Below are positions 27,801 through 35,488 of a DNA stretch of 64,000 bases, piece after piece. Position 1 is the first letter of the stretch, and each line of letters starts with the position of its first letter. A program made the position numbers and the translations under genes. The notes beneath the pieces were generated by a model. It saw only the letters and a program-made list of their open reading frames with translations, was not told the origin of the DNA and did no database searches. The stretch comes from Myxococcales bacterium (GTDB lineage: Bacteria > Myxococcota_A > Polyangia > Polyangiales > Houyiibacteriaceae): NCBI GenBank assembly GCA_029863605.1, contig JAOTVB010000004.1:1-64000 (forward strand), read 5' to 3'.

Positions 27801-28424
27801 ATGTCACAAGCCGCGGCCAGAGCCCGAAGCGCCAAGACGACGTTGTATCGCTCGCTCATCGTCGATGCCGCCGAACGGCTGTTCGCATCACGCGGCTACG
27901 AAGGTGCGAAGATTCAAGACATCGCGGCGGAGTCGGGGCTGTCGCTCGGCACGCTCTACTCCGTTTTCGAGGGCAAGTCCGACATTCTGGATGCCGTTCA
28001 TGACGAGCGCCTCGGCCAGCTATTTCAGCTGGCCGGCAGAGCGCTCGGGACGCACGACAGAGCCGCAATCCGCTTGATGAAGGGGAATCGCGTTTTCATA
28101 CGCTGGCTGACGGAGCACCCCGACTACCTTCGCATTCATCTCCACGGCAGTGGCGCGTGGGCCTCCAATCCGCAAGAGGTCGGTGAAGGTCTGGTCAATG
28201 CATGGCAACGTGGCATCGGTTTGATCGCGCGCGTCATCGAAGAAGCGGCCTGTGACGGGGATGTCTTCGAAGGCGACCCGGTAATCCAGGCGCGCCTCAT
28301 GGTTGCGATCCAGCAGGTGTTGATCTCGGCATGGGTCGAATCCGGCATGAAAAGTGATGCGAACGACCTTGCCGACGAGGTGGAGCAGCAACTCCAAAGA
28401 GCTCTTTTCAGGAAGAACCAATGA
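27801..28424 (+). CDS. TetR family transcriptional regulator
   Basis: A 207-residue TetR-type regulator. The N-terminal helix-turn-helix is clear: IVDAAERLFASRGYEGAKI, then DIAAESGLSLGTLYSVFEGK as recognition helix region (about residues 33-58). The C-terminal ligand-binding half has no specific signature. It overlaps the CYP51 start by 4 bases and is divergent from the Rieske oxygenase, so it probably controls both units in response to a sterol or related lipid (inference). It is similar in its HTH to the second TetR at 43027. Confidence 0.9.
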   Translation: MSQAAARARSAKTTLYRSLIVDAAERLFASRGYEGAKIQDIAAESGLSLGTLYSVFEGKSDILDAVHDERLGQLFQLAGRALGTHDRAAIRLMKGNRVFIRWLTEHPDYLRIHLHGSGAWASNPQEVGEGLVNAWQRGIGLIARVIEEAACDGDVFEGDPVIQARLMVAIQQVLISAWVESGMKSDANDLADEVEQQLQRALFRKNQ

Positions 28425-29827
28425 CGACGACGGCACGAGCCCGCACCGCACCCACGGCCTCCCCCGCGCTCAAGAAACCGCCCCGACTCGAGGGCGGGTT
28501 TCCCTTGATCGGTCACACCATCGACTTCGCACGCGACCCGGTGGGCCTCTTGCAGCGGGCGTACGAGGAATGCGGACGGGTGGCTCAGTTCAAGCTGTTT
28601 GGCAAGAGCGTGACCCTATTCACGGGACCCGAGGCGCACGAATCACTCTTTCGACTCCCCGACGAAGTGTTGAGCCCTACCGAGGCTTACAAAATGATGA
28701 TCCCCGTTTTTGGCAAAGGGGTCGTTTACGACACGACGCCAGAGCGAATGTACGAGCAGCTGCACATGATGCACCCCGCACTTCGCCACAACCGCATGCG
28801 GACGTACACCGACATCATCGCCGACGAAACCAACAAGATGATCGCAGGATGGGGCGACACCGGTCAGGTCGAGGTGTGTGAGTTTTTCGGCACTTTGACG
28901 AGCTTCACGTCTAGCCGCTGCCTCCTCGGCGAAGAGTTTCGAAACGAAATGAGTGAAGAGTTCGCTCGGGTATATGCGGACCTCGAAGCCGGGATCGTGC
29001 CCATCGCGTACATCAACGCGCATTTGCCCATTCCGGCGTTTCGAAAGCGTGATGCCGCCCGCAAGCGACTCGGCGAGATGGTCTCGACCATCGTCGAACG
29101 ACGCAGAACGAGCGGCATTTCCGGAGAGGACTTCACCCAGACCTTGATGGAGTCGAAGTACTCGGACGGGTCCATGCTCACCGACCACGAGATCACTGGG
29201 ATTCTGATCGCCAACATGTTTGCAGGCCACCACACGAGCTCCGTCACGACCGCATGGTCGCTCCTCGAGTTGCTTCGCGCGCCCGATTACTACGCCAAAG
29301 TCTGTGCAGAGGTGCGTAACCGCTTCGCCGAGAGCGAAGAGTACGGCTTTTCCGCCATGCGCGACCTCGAGAGGACCGAGTGGGCAATCAAAGAGGCCCT
29401 CCGCATCCATCCTCCGCTCTTCATGCTCTTCCGGGCTGCGATGCAGGACTGCGAGATTCTTGGCTATCAGGTCAAGAAGGGCGACTGGGTGTCGGTGTCG
29501 CCGATCGTCGCTCACCGCGAAGACGCAGTGTTCCGGAACGCCCTCGAGTACGACCCGGATCGCTACGGGCCGGGGCGTGAAGAGGATCGGGTGCCCTTCG
29601 CCTACGTCTCTTTCGGTGGTGGTCGCCACAAATGCTTGGGCAATGCCTTCGCGCTCTTGCAGATGAAGACCATCATGGCCGTCTTGCTCAACAACTACGA
29701 CTTCGAGCTCGTCGGCGACCCGATCGCCACAGACTTCGAACGTGTCGTCCTCGGCCCCAAGCCCCCGATCCACGTCCGCTACCGTAAGCGCCAGAAAGGG
29801 AAAGACGATGCCCGCGTTTCCGCGTGA
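28421..29827 (+). CDS. cyp51: Sterol 14-alpha-demethylase, CYP51 family cytochrome P450
   Basis: CYP51 removes the 14-alpha-methyl group of lanosterol-type sterols in three O2-dependent steps. The 468-residue soluble P450 carries the CYP51 I-helix hallmark AGHHTSS (268-274), the B'-C region FGKGVVYDTTPERMYEQ (about 97-113), ExxR in KEALR (Glu325/Arg328) and the heme loop FGGGRHKCLG with Cys405. These features align closely with Mycobacterium tuberculosis CYP51 over the whole length as I recall it. There is no membrane anchor. The start overlaps the TetR stop (ATGA). It is followed by an NTF2-like frame and the cycloeucalenol-cycloisomerase homologue on the same strand. Confidence 0.93.
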   Translation: MTTTARARTAPTASPALKKPPRLEGGFPLIGHTIDFARDPVGLLQRAYEECGRVAQFKLFGKSVTLFTGPEAHESLFRLPDEVLSPTEAYKMMIPVFGKGVVYDTTPERMYEQLHMMHPALRHNRMRTYTDIIADETNKMIAGWGDTGQVEVCEFFGTLTSFTSSRCLLGEEFRNEMSEEFARVYADLEAGIVPIAYINAHLPIPAFRKRDAARKRLGEMVSTIVERRRTSGISGEDFTQTLMESKYSDGSMLTDHEITGILIANMFAGHHTSSVTTAWSLLELLRAPDYYAKVCAEVRNRFAESEEYGFSAMRDLERTEWAIKEALRIHPPLFMLFRAAMQDCEILGYQVKKGDWVSVSPIVAHREDAVFRNALEYDPDRYGPGREEDRVPFAYVSFGGGRHKCLGNAFALLQMKTIMAVLLNNYDFELVGDPIATDFERVVLGPKPPIHVRYRKRQKGKDDARVSA

Positions 29828-30406
29828 AGAGCTCGAGGACATGATGAAGCGGTGGCTCGAAGCAAACCGCAACGCCGAGCGAGAGGGCGACTGGAGCACC
29901 CATCTCGGTGCATGCTACACCGACGACGCCGTCTACCGTTGGAATGTAGGTCCAAACGAGGAGTTTTGGGCGCGTGGTCTCCAGGAGATCAAGGAGGTCG
30001 CTCTCGGCTATCACATGCGTGGATTCGAGGAGTGGGCGTATCCCTACGACACCGTCTTGATCGACGAAAAACAGGGTCAGGTAGTTGGCTTCTGGCGACA
30101 GGTCGCTCCCTCAAGCGGCCGGATGGCACTGACTACGAGATCGCGGGGGTGGGCGGCTCGTGGTTCAAGTACGCAGGCGACTTCAAGTGGAGTTGGCAGC
30201 GCGATTTCTTCGATTTTGGAAACGCTAAAGCGATCTTCTTCGAGCTCGCGGGCGCCGGGCATCTCAACTCCACCATCAAGGAGAAGATCCACCGTCAAGC
30301 GAGGGGCGAGATGCTGCCGGGCCACGAGCGTCTCCGTAAAGAGCCCGGCAGGTTGGAAAAGCTGAAAAACTTTCAGGCGCTCGTGCGAATCGCGTTGTTT
30401 GGCTAG
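29808..30406 (+). pseudogene. NTF2/SnoaL-like protein, interrupted by a single-base frameshift
   Basis: The gene starts with ATG at 29808 inside the end of CYP51 (20-base overlap). Residues MPAFPREELEDMMKRWLEAN to VVGFWRQVAP are read in one frame; the continuation LKRPDGTDYEIAGVGGSWF to the stop at 30406 is in the -1 frame. Adding one C to the CCC run at 30108-30110 joins the two parts without loss (VAP-LKRPDG). The restored protein would have about 199 residues with an NTF2-like cone fold (acidic helix 1, YTDDAVYRW, DYEIAGVGGSW). The frameshift may be a sequencing or assembly error in a homopolymer or a real inactivation. Both halves keep coding character. The family may bind or isomerise a hydrophobic substrate. 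Confidence 0.8.
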
Positions 30407-30412
30407 CTCGCG

Positions 30413-31207
30413 ATGAGCCGTTGGTTTTCCGAGAACCCGAGCAAGGCGTGGGGCGAGAAGTTTTTCCTGATCTACTCGCCGATCTGGATGACCCTGATCG
30501 CCCTGGTGATGGCTCTGGGCGTCCCTGACCAGGTCGGCGAGTGGGGCTTCATCACGATCGGCCTGGCCGTGGCGCTTCCATTGGTGGTGGTGCCAGCGCT
30601 GATTCGTGACGAAACGTCGCTCGGTAGAGCTTGGTACCAAACGTATTGGTTCAAAGTGAACCTCTACATCGCGATCTTCAGCTTTGCAGCGAACTACTTT
30701 GGCTCGGAGTACTTCTTCGACGTTCTCGGGATGGTTTACGACTATCCGATGATCGAGCTCAACCTCGATGCCGCCCTCGTGGGCTCCGGTGAGCAGCGGG
30801 TGCCGGTCGTCATGTATCTCCTGACGCAGGCGTTCTTCATCACCTATCACACGACGGCGATCGTCGTCTTGCGCCGGCTCCGCACTTCGAGGCTTCCGCT
30901 GGGTACGATTGCTTGGCCGGTGCTCGTCGTGGTCGTCTCCTATTTTTGGGCGTGGATGGAGACGCGGGCGATGGCAAATCCGTTGATCGCCACTCAGTTT
31001 CACTACAAAGACATGGACCGCATGCTCACATATGGATCGCTTTTCTACTCGCTCTATTTCATCGCGAGCTTTCCGATCTTCTATCACTTGGACGAGAAGC
31101 GGAGCACGAGCTGGAGCCTGACGATGACGGCCGGGGCAGCCTGCACGGCAGGCCTCATCATGTTGTTTCTGTTGGACTTTGCTGCGGCGATCTTCGGCCC
31201 AATCTGA
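30413..31207 (+). CDS. Cycloeucalenol cycloisomerase-like protein (CPI1 homologue)
   Basis: This 264-residue integral membrane protein matches plant cycloeucalenol cycloisomerase (CPI1) along its length as I recall that sequence: ENPSKAWGEKFFLIYSPIW at the N-terminus, YWFKVNLYIAIFSFAANYF, YFFDVLGMVYDYP, TYHTTAIVVLRRLR, SYFWAWMETRAMAN and YFIASFPIFYHLDEK near the end. CPI1 opens the 9-beta,19-cyclopropane ring of cycloartenol-derived sterols to give a delta-8 sterol, which precedes 14-demethylation in plants. Finding it two genes after CYP51 supports a cycloartenol route in this bacterium. Six membrane helices are predicted. It follows the NTF2-like frame by 6 bases. Function is by homology and context only. 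Confidence 0.88.
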   Translation: MSRWFSENPSKAWGEKFFLIYSPIWMTLIALVMALGVPDQVGEWGFITIGLAVALPLVVVPALIRDETSLGRAWYQTYWFKVNLYIAIFSFAANYFGSEYFFDVLGMVYDYPMIELNLDAALVGSGEQRVPVVMYLLTQAFFITYHTTAIVVLRRLRTSRLPLGTIAWPVLVVVVSYFWAWMETRAMANPLIATQFHYKDMDRMLTYGSLFYSLYFIASFPIFYHLDEKRSTSWSLTMTAGAACTAGLIMLFLLDFAAAIFGPI

Positions 31208-31228
31208 TGTCGCTGGAGAACCCTTCGA

Positions 31229-31252
31229 AAAAGGGGACTGTCCGCTTCTTAT
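31229..31252. repeat. Partial copy of the AAAGGGGAC palindromic element
   Basis: AAAAGGGGACTGTCC (31229-31243) contains the small palindrome GGAC-T-GTCC (31235-31243) and shares AAAGGGGAC with the element at 26721-26737. Both copies sit between convergent stop codons. The sequence resembles REP-like elements with GGGGAC/GTCCCC arms that I associate with deltaproteobacterial genomes, but two copies are too few to prove this. Confidence 0.4.
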
Positions 31253-31983
31253 AGGAAGAGGGCGTAGGAGTCGTTGAGGATCATCTGGATGCTGAGGGCA
31301 AGGCCCCAGAGTGGGAAGATGAACCACAGGCCATTGCTCGTGCCGATGAACAACACCAACGTCCCCGTCGAGTGGCCTTTGTGTCGTCCCGCGTTGAAGA
31401 ACTGGAAGAAGTAGACCACGGTCCCGTAGAACATCTGCCAGAACATGATCACGCCGATGATGCCGAGGACGCGTGCGGGCATGAGCGTGAAGGTCATGCC
31501 AAAGGCGAAGAGCGTCGCGAAGATCGGCGTCGACCAGCCATTGCCGAAGTCGATGTTAAAGCCGAACGAGCTCCGGCTCGCATAACCTGGGTCGAAGAGC
31601 GCGTAGCTCGACCAAACTTCGGTCCACTGCCGAAACGAGAGCAGCTTTAGCACTGGGATGCGCTTTCGGAACATCTCGCTGAAGCGATCGATTTCGCGTC
31701 CCCGATATGCGTCCTTGGTGGCTTCGTATTCGTCGCGGATCTGGTCGCGGCAGACGAAGAGACCGATCTCCCAAAAGTTCACGAGGAGATTGACCATCAA
31801 AAAGAAGATCAGAGCGATTTGGTGGACATTGTACGTCTCGCGCACCGTGCGGTGCAGCCAGATGTGAAACAACGTGCCGCCGACGATGAAGCCGATCATG
31901 AAAGTCCAGGCCGGGATTGCGAGCCCGCGCGCCTCTTCCTGGGCGCCCTCGACGGCGAGCGAGGATTGAAGGTCAGATTCCAT
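31249..31983 (-). CDS. Polytopic membrane protein, possible EBP-like sterol isomerase
   Basis: The ATG at 31983 (MESDLQSSLA) is chosen; the much longer open frame is a read-through of the antisense of neighbouring genes. The 244-residue protein has five to six helices. Some features recall the emopamil-binding protein/EXPERA group (delta8-delta7 sterol isomerase): a Glu in TM2 (NFWEIGLF, Glu72), YALFDPGY resembling YAKGDSRY, QMFYGTVVYFF (Gln183) and SNGLWFIFP (Asn217, Trp220, Pro224) near the C-terminus. The TM3 Glu of EBP is not obvious. The gene converges on the CPI1-like gene. A sterol double-bond isomerase would complete the pathway here, but the assignment is tentative. Confidence 0.55.
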   Translation of the reverse strand: MESDLQSSLAVEGAQEEARGLAIPAWTFMIGFIVGGTLFHIWLHRTVRETYNVHQIALIFFLMVNLLVNFWEIGLFVCRDQIRDEYEATKDAYRGREIDRFSEMFRKRIPVLKLLSFRQWTEVWSSYALFDPGYASRSSFGFNIDFGNGWSTPIFATLFAFGMTFTLMPARVLGIIGVIMFWQMFYGTVVYFFQFFNAGRHKGHSTGTLVLFIGTSNGLWFIFPLWGLALSIQMILNDSYALFL

Positions 31984-32063
31984 TTGGCTTGCGAAGGTGG
32001 CGTTTCCAGCTCGATTCTGCAAGCAGCAACTCGTCAGGGCGCGGTACGGACTAGCGAGCAGGC

Positions 32064-32837
32064 TTACTCTCCCCTGGAAGCCCGAAGAAATGCCGGCCAT
32101 TCGCCGCCGCCATGAAGAAGGATGTTCGCGCCCGTGACATAGCTTGCAAGCGGCGACGCGAGGAATAGGCACACGTCGGCGACGTCCTGCGGGAGCGCCA
32201 TCCGTCCCATCGGCGCAGTCTTCTCGACTGCCTCTCGAACCTCTCCATCGCCGAAATGCAGGTCTGCCTTTTCGGTGAGGATCATCCCGGCGGCCACTGC
32301 ATTGACGCGAACCTTGGGTGCCCACTCCACCGCGAGCGATGTCGTCAAGTTGAGAAGGCCGGCTTTGGCCGCTCCATATGCGGCCGTTTCGGGCGAGGGA
32401 CGGAGGCCGCTCACGCTTCCGATATTGATGATGCAGCCTCCATCGTCTTGCGTCTGCATGACGGCGTTTGCCTTCTGCGCGAAATTGAGGGGCGCGATCA
32501 AATTGAGGTCGATGATCGCGGCCGAGAACCGAGGCGAAGCCGTTGCTGCGTCGGCAGGAGGTGATCCGCCCGCATTGTTGATGAGCACGTCGAGGCGACC
32601 ATGACGTTTGATCACCACCTCGACGATCCGGTCGAGGTCTTCGAGCTTGCGGACGTTCGCTGGAATGAAGAGCGCTTCGCGACCGCCCGTCATGATCGGT
32701 GCCATGGGCTGGTTCCGCGCGCAGATCATTACGTGGGCTCCCATCTCTAGGAACCGGAGAGCGATCCCTTTTCCAGCGCCCATCGTGCCACCCGTCACGA
32801 CGACGACCTTCCCCTGAAGGTCCAGCAGCTCCGTCAT
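32064..32837 (-). CDS. Short-chain dehydrogenase/reductase
   Basis: A classical SDR of 257 residues; ATG at 32837 after AGAAAGGA. It shows the cofactor motif TGGTMGAG (15-22), NNAG (87-90), catalytic Ser in INIGSVSG (about 141-143) and YGAAK (Tyr154, Lys158). The end NILLHGGGEWPAFL resembles FabG-like proteins. The substrate is unknown; one candidate is the 3-ketosterol reduction (ERG27-like step) needed after the NSDHL-like dehydrogenase at 45576, because the gene lies beside sterol genes on the same strand as the putative isomerase. That link is inference. Confidence 0.9.
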   Translation of the reverse strand: MTELLDLQGKVVVVTGGTMGAGKGIALRFLEMGAHVMICARNQPMAPIMTGGREALFIPANVRKLEDLDRIVEVVIKRHGRLDVLINNAGGSPPADAATASPRFSAAIIDLNLIAPLNFAQKANAVMQTQDDGGCIINIGSVSGLRPSPETAAYGAAKAGLLNLTTSLAVEWAPKVRVNAVAAGMILTEKADLHFGDGEVREAVEKTAPMGRMALPQDVADVCLFLASPLASYVTGANILLHGGGEWPAFLRASRGE

Positions 32838-32898
32838 TGTTTCCTTTCTCCGTGCGAGACCGTAGCGACGTACTATGCTCGGCACGGAGGCAAAGCAA

Positions 32899-33822
32899 AT
32901 GAGCGGCGTGTTGCAGCTGGGGTACCTGGTCTTCGAGGTGAGCGACCTCGCAGCATGGAAAGACTTCGGGACGAACATCCTGGGCCTCGGCATCGTCGGC
33001 GACGAGGGCCAGCAAGGCTTCGGCCTGCGCATGGACCGGCATTTTCAGCGCTTTTTCATCGAGCCAGGGGCTGCGGACGACCTCGCCGCGGTCGGTTGGG
33101 AAGTCGACGGCCCTGAAGCTCTGGAGGCCGTGGTCGGGCGATTGAAAGCCGCCGGCCACGAAGTGACACGTGGCACGGCCGAAGACGCCGCACGTCGAAA
33201 CGTCGATGCGCTCGTTCGGTTCGAAGATCCGGCCGGCAATCCCTGCGAGCTCTATCACGGTCCCAAGATGGCAGACGAGCCCTTCGTATCGAAGGTCGTT
33301 CGCTCGGGATTCGTCGCCGACGAGCAGGGGCTCGGCCATGTGGTGGTGGTTTCGAAGAATGCGGAGGAGCACGAAGCCTTCTATGCGAACATGCTCGGCC
33401 TCAAGCTGAGCGACTACATCCGCTGTGAGTACTTTGGCCACAAGATCGACGTGACCTTCATGCACGCCAACCCGCGACATCATTCGTTCGCCTTTGGCGA
33501 GGGGCACGCCAAGCGCATTCATCACTTCATGGTGCAGGCCCGGGCCATGGACGAAGTGGGGCTCTGTTACGATCGATTCCTGTTTTCGGGCGGGATGGTT
33601 CACCAAACGCTCGGGCGTCATCCCAACGACAAGATGTTCTCGTTCTACGGATACACGCCGTCGGGCTTCCATTTCGAGTTTGGGTATGGTGGCGTCGAGG
33701 TCGACGACGAGACATGGGAGCCCACCACGCACGGCACGGTGAGCGAGTGGGGGCACCACCCGCCGCAGCTCCTGACCAAGGCTTACCGGAAGGCCAAGCA
33801 GGGGCGAGAGAAGAAAGACTGA
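32899..33822 (+). CDS. Extradiol ring-cleavage dioxygenase (BphC/HsaC type, VOC fold)
   Basis: A two-domain type I extradiol dioxygenase of 307 residues; ATG at 32899 after GGAGG. Iron ligands His147, His209 and Glu260 fit the family, as do the active-site residues His195 (NPRHH), His241 (RHPNDKMFSFY) and Tyr250, whose numbering coincides with that of BphC. It cleaves catechols next to the hydroxyls; close relatives act on biphenyl diols or, as HsaC, on the A-ring catechol of degraded cholesterol. It forms a pair with the next gene (2-base gap). A steroid or aromatic catabolic role is possible, but no other hsa gene is visible here. Confidence 0.9.
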   Translation: MSGVLQLGYLVFEVSDLAAWKDFGTNILGLGIVGDEGQQGFGLRMDRHFQRFFIEPGAADDLAAVGWEVDGPEALEAVVGRLKAAGHEVTRGTAEDAARRNVDALVRFEDPAGNPCELYHGPKMADEPFVSKVVRSGFVADEQGLGHVVVVSKNAEEHEAFYANMLGLKLSDYIRCEYFGHKIDVTFMHANPRHHSFAFGEGHAKRIHHFMVQARAMDEVGLCYDRFLFSGGMVHQTLGRHPNDKMFSFYGYTPSGFHFEFGYGGVEVDDETWEPTTHGTVSEWGHHPPQLLTKAYRKAKQGREKKD

Positions 33823-33824
33823 CG

Positions 33825-34907
33825 ATGACGGCTCACGCGAAGAAGCCGCTGCGCGTGATCCAGTGGGGGACGGGCAACACCGGGTACCGCGCCCTTCGGG
33901 GCATCTTGAGCCATCCCGAACTCGAGCTCGTCGGGGTCCATGCACACTCGAAGGATAAGGTCGGCAAGGATGCTGCCGAGCTCTGCGGCCTCGGCGAAAA
34001 GACGGGGATCATCGCTACCGACGACGCCGGAGCCCTCTTGGCGCTCGATGCCGACTGTGTCTGTTACATGGCGATCGGGGAGACCCGGGTTTACGAGGCG
34101 CTCGATGACTGGCTGAGAATCCTGAGCTCGGGCAAGAACATCGCCAACACCGCCGTCGTGTCGATGGTCTATCCACCGTTCGCCAGTAGAAAGCTCACCG
34201 GCCCGCTCTCTGAGGCCTGCGCCGCGAATCATGTCAGCTTCTACACCTCTGGTTTCGACCCGGGTTTCACTGGGGACCTGATCCCACTGATCCTCGCAGC
34301 CGGGTGTGAGCGTGTCGACTCGGTTCGCGTGGCCGAGGTAATGGACTACTCGACTTACGCGGACCCGAGCTTCACGGGCGAGTTCTTTGGCTTCGGCCAT
34401 CCACTCGATTTCGAAGCCCCGATGTTCTACCCGGGCGCCATCAAGGCCGGGTGGGGCAGCGTGATCGAGCTCGTTGCCGACGCCTTGGGCTTCGAGCTCG
34501 ACGAGATCCGCGAAGAGAGCGAGCGTATCCCGGCGCCGGAGTCGTTCGACACCGACATGGGCACCATCAAAAAGGGCATGTGCGCCGGCGTGCGTTTCGA
34601 GGTTCGAGGGATCAGCGATGGTCGCCCTGTGGTGATTTCCTCGCACACGCAACGCCTGCGCGGAGATATCGCGCCGCATTGGGAGCGGCTCAGCGGCGAC
34701 AAGTCTGGATACCGCATCGAGATCAAGGGGTCCCCCGACTTCAACTGCGAGATCGATCTCAAAGGCGACGACGGCGACCACAATACGGGCATCGTCACGG
34801 GGACGGCGATGCGGGTCGTCAACGCGATCCCTGCAGTCTGCGCAGCCGACCCGGGCGTGCTCTCGATCCTCGACCTGCCCCTCTACAGCGCCCGTGCGCG
34901 CTCGTAA
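33825..34907 (+). CDS. Dihydrodipicolinate-reductase-like NAD(P)-dependent oxidoreductase
   Basis: A 360-residue protein starting at ATG 33825, 2 bases after the dioxygenase gene; the longer frame is rejected. It has an N-terminal Rossmann motif (IQWGTGNTGYRALRGI) and a central region YTSGFDPGFTGDLIPL, as in DapB-like/2,4-diaminopentanoate-dehydrogenase-like proteins widely found in actinobacteria. The true reaction of these paralogues is mostly unknown; lysine synthesis is unlikely because the protein is much longer than DapB. The tight coupling to the extradiol dioxygenase suggests a joint pathway. Confidence 0.78.
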   Translation: MTAHAKKPLRVIQWGTGNTGYRALRGILSHPELELVGVHAHSKDKVGKDAAELCGLGEKTGIIATDDAGALLALDADCVCYMAIGETRVYEALDDWLRILSSGKNIANTAVVSMVYPPFASRKLTGPLSEACAANHVSFYTSGFDPGFTGDLIPLILAAGCERVDSVRVAEVMDYSTYADPSFTGEFFGFGHPLDFEAPMFYPGAIKAGWGSVIELVADALGFELDEIREESERIPAPESFDTDMGTIKKGMCAGVRFEVRGISDGRPVVISSHTQRLRGDIAPHWERLSGDKSGYRIEIKGSPDFNCEIDLKGDDGDHNTGIVTGTAMRVVNAIPAVCAADPGVLSILDLPLYSARARS

Positions 34908-34961
34908 AACGGGAGGTTTACTCGTCGTGCTAAGGTCGGCACCTGCCAGGAGAAAAACGAC

Positions 34962-35483
34962 ATGAGAATCTTATGGTTTATAGCTTTGTGTAGCGCGCTC
35001 GTCTTTGGATGCGGAGAGAGCACGGGAGGGGACGCGGCTCAGAGCACGCCGATCGAGGTCAGCGAGGCCTCGTTCGATTGCATTTTGGAGGGCACCAAGG
35101 TGCGTAAGTTCTATGTCAAGAACCTCATCGGCGACTTGGAAGGCTCACTTGCCGTGGCGAATGGCGGGGCCGACCTACCGTACCCGCCTGGCACGCTCCT
35201 TCAGCTCGTCCCTCAAGAGGCCATGGTCAAGCGAGAAGCCGGCTTTTCACCGGTGACCGGAGATTGGGAGTTCTTCTTCCTCGAGATCAGCTCGAACGGG
35301 ACCACCATCGCCCAACGCGGTAAGGACGAGGCTGAGAACGCTTTCGGTGGCAACTGCTTTGCCTGTCATGCCCTCGCGGCCGACAACGACTTTGTTTGCG
35401 AGACCGACAACGGGTGCGACCCGCTCTCGGTGAACGACGTGGTGATCGAGGCGTTGCAGAACGGCGACGCCCGCTGCGAATGA
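34962..35483 (+). CDS. c-type heme lipoprotein, cytochrome P460-like
   Basis: A 173-residue lipoprotein (lipobox VFGC, Cys17) with one heme c motif CFACH (Cys132-His136) near the C-terminus. The segment GDWEFFFLEISSNG before it and the late CxxCH position recall the cytochrome P460/P460-like fold, but the crosslinking Lys cannot be identified with confidence. Additional cysteines follow (CETDNGCDP). It is 54 bases downstream of the reductase gene and converges on the GMC gene. Function unknown; a periplasmic redox role is likely. Confidence 0.7.
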   Translation: MRILWFIALCSALVFGCGESTGGDAAQSTPIEVSEASFDCILEGTKVRKFYVKNLIGDLEGSLAVANGGADLPYPPGTLLQLVPQEAMVKREAGFSPVTGDWEFFFLEISSNGTTIAQRGKDEAENAFGGNCFACHALAADNDFVCETDNGCDPLSVNDVVIEALQNGDARCE

Positions 35484-35488
35484 CCTCA

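Noticed and set aside
31984-33945. N-terminal two thirds of an 898-codon - strand frame
   Set aside because: Composite read-through opposite the dioxygenase and in another frame of the SDR gene. Only the last 244 codons have membrane-protein character and an own start.
32899-34907. A complete cholesterol catabolic (hsa/ksh) operon
   Set aside because: Only the dioxygenase has an Hsa-like counterpart; HsaA, HsaB and HsaD homologues, 3-ketosteroid dehydrogenase and mce genes are not present in the window.
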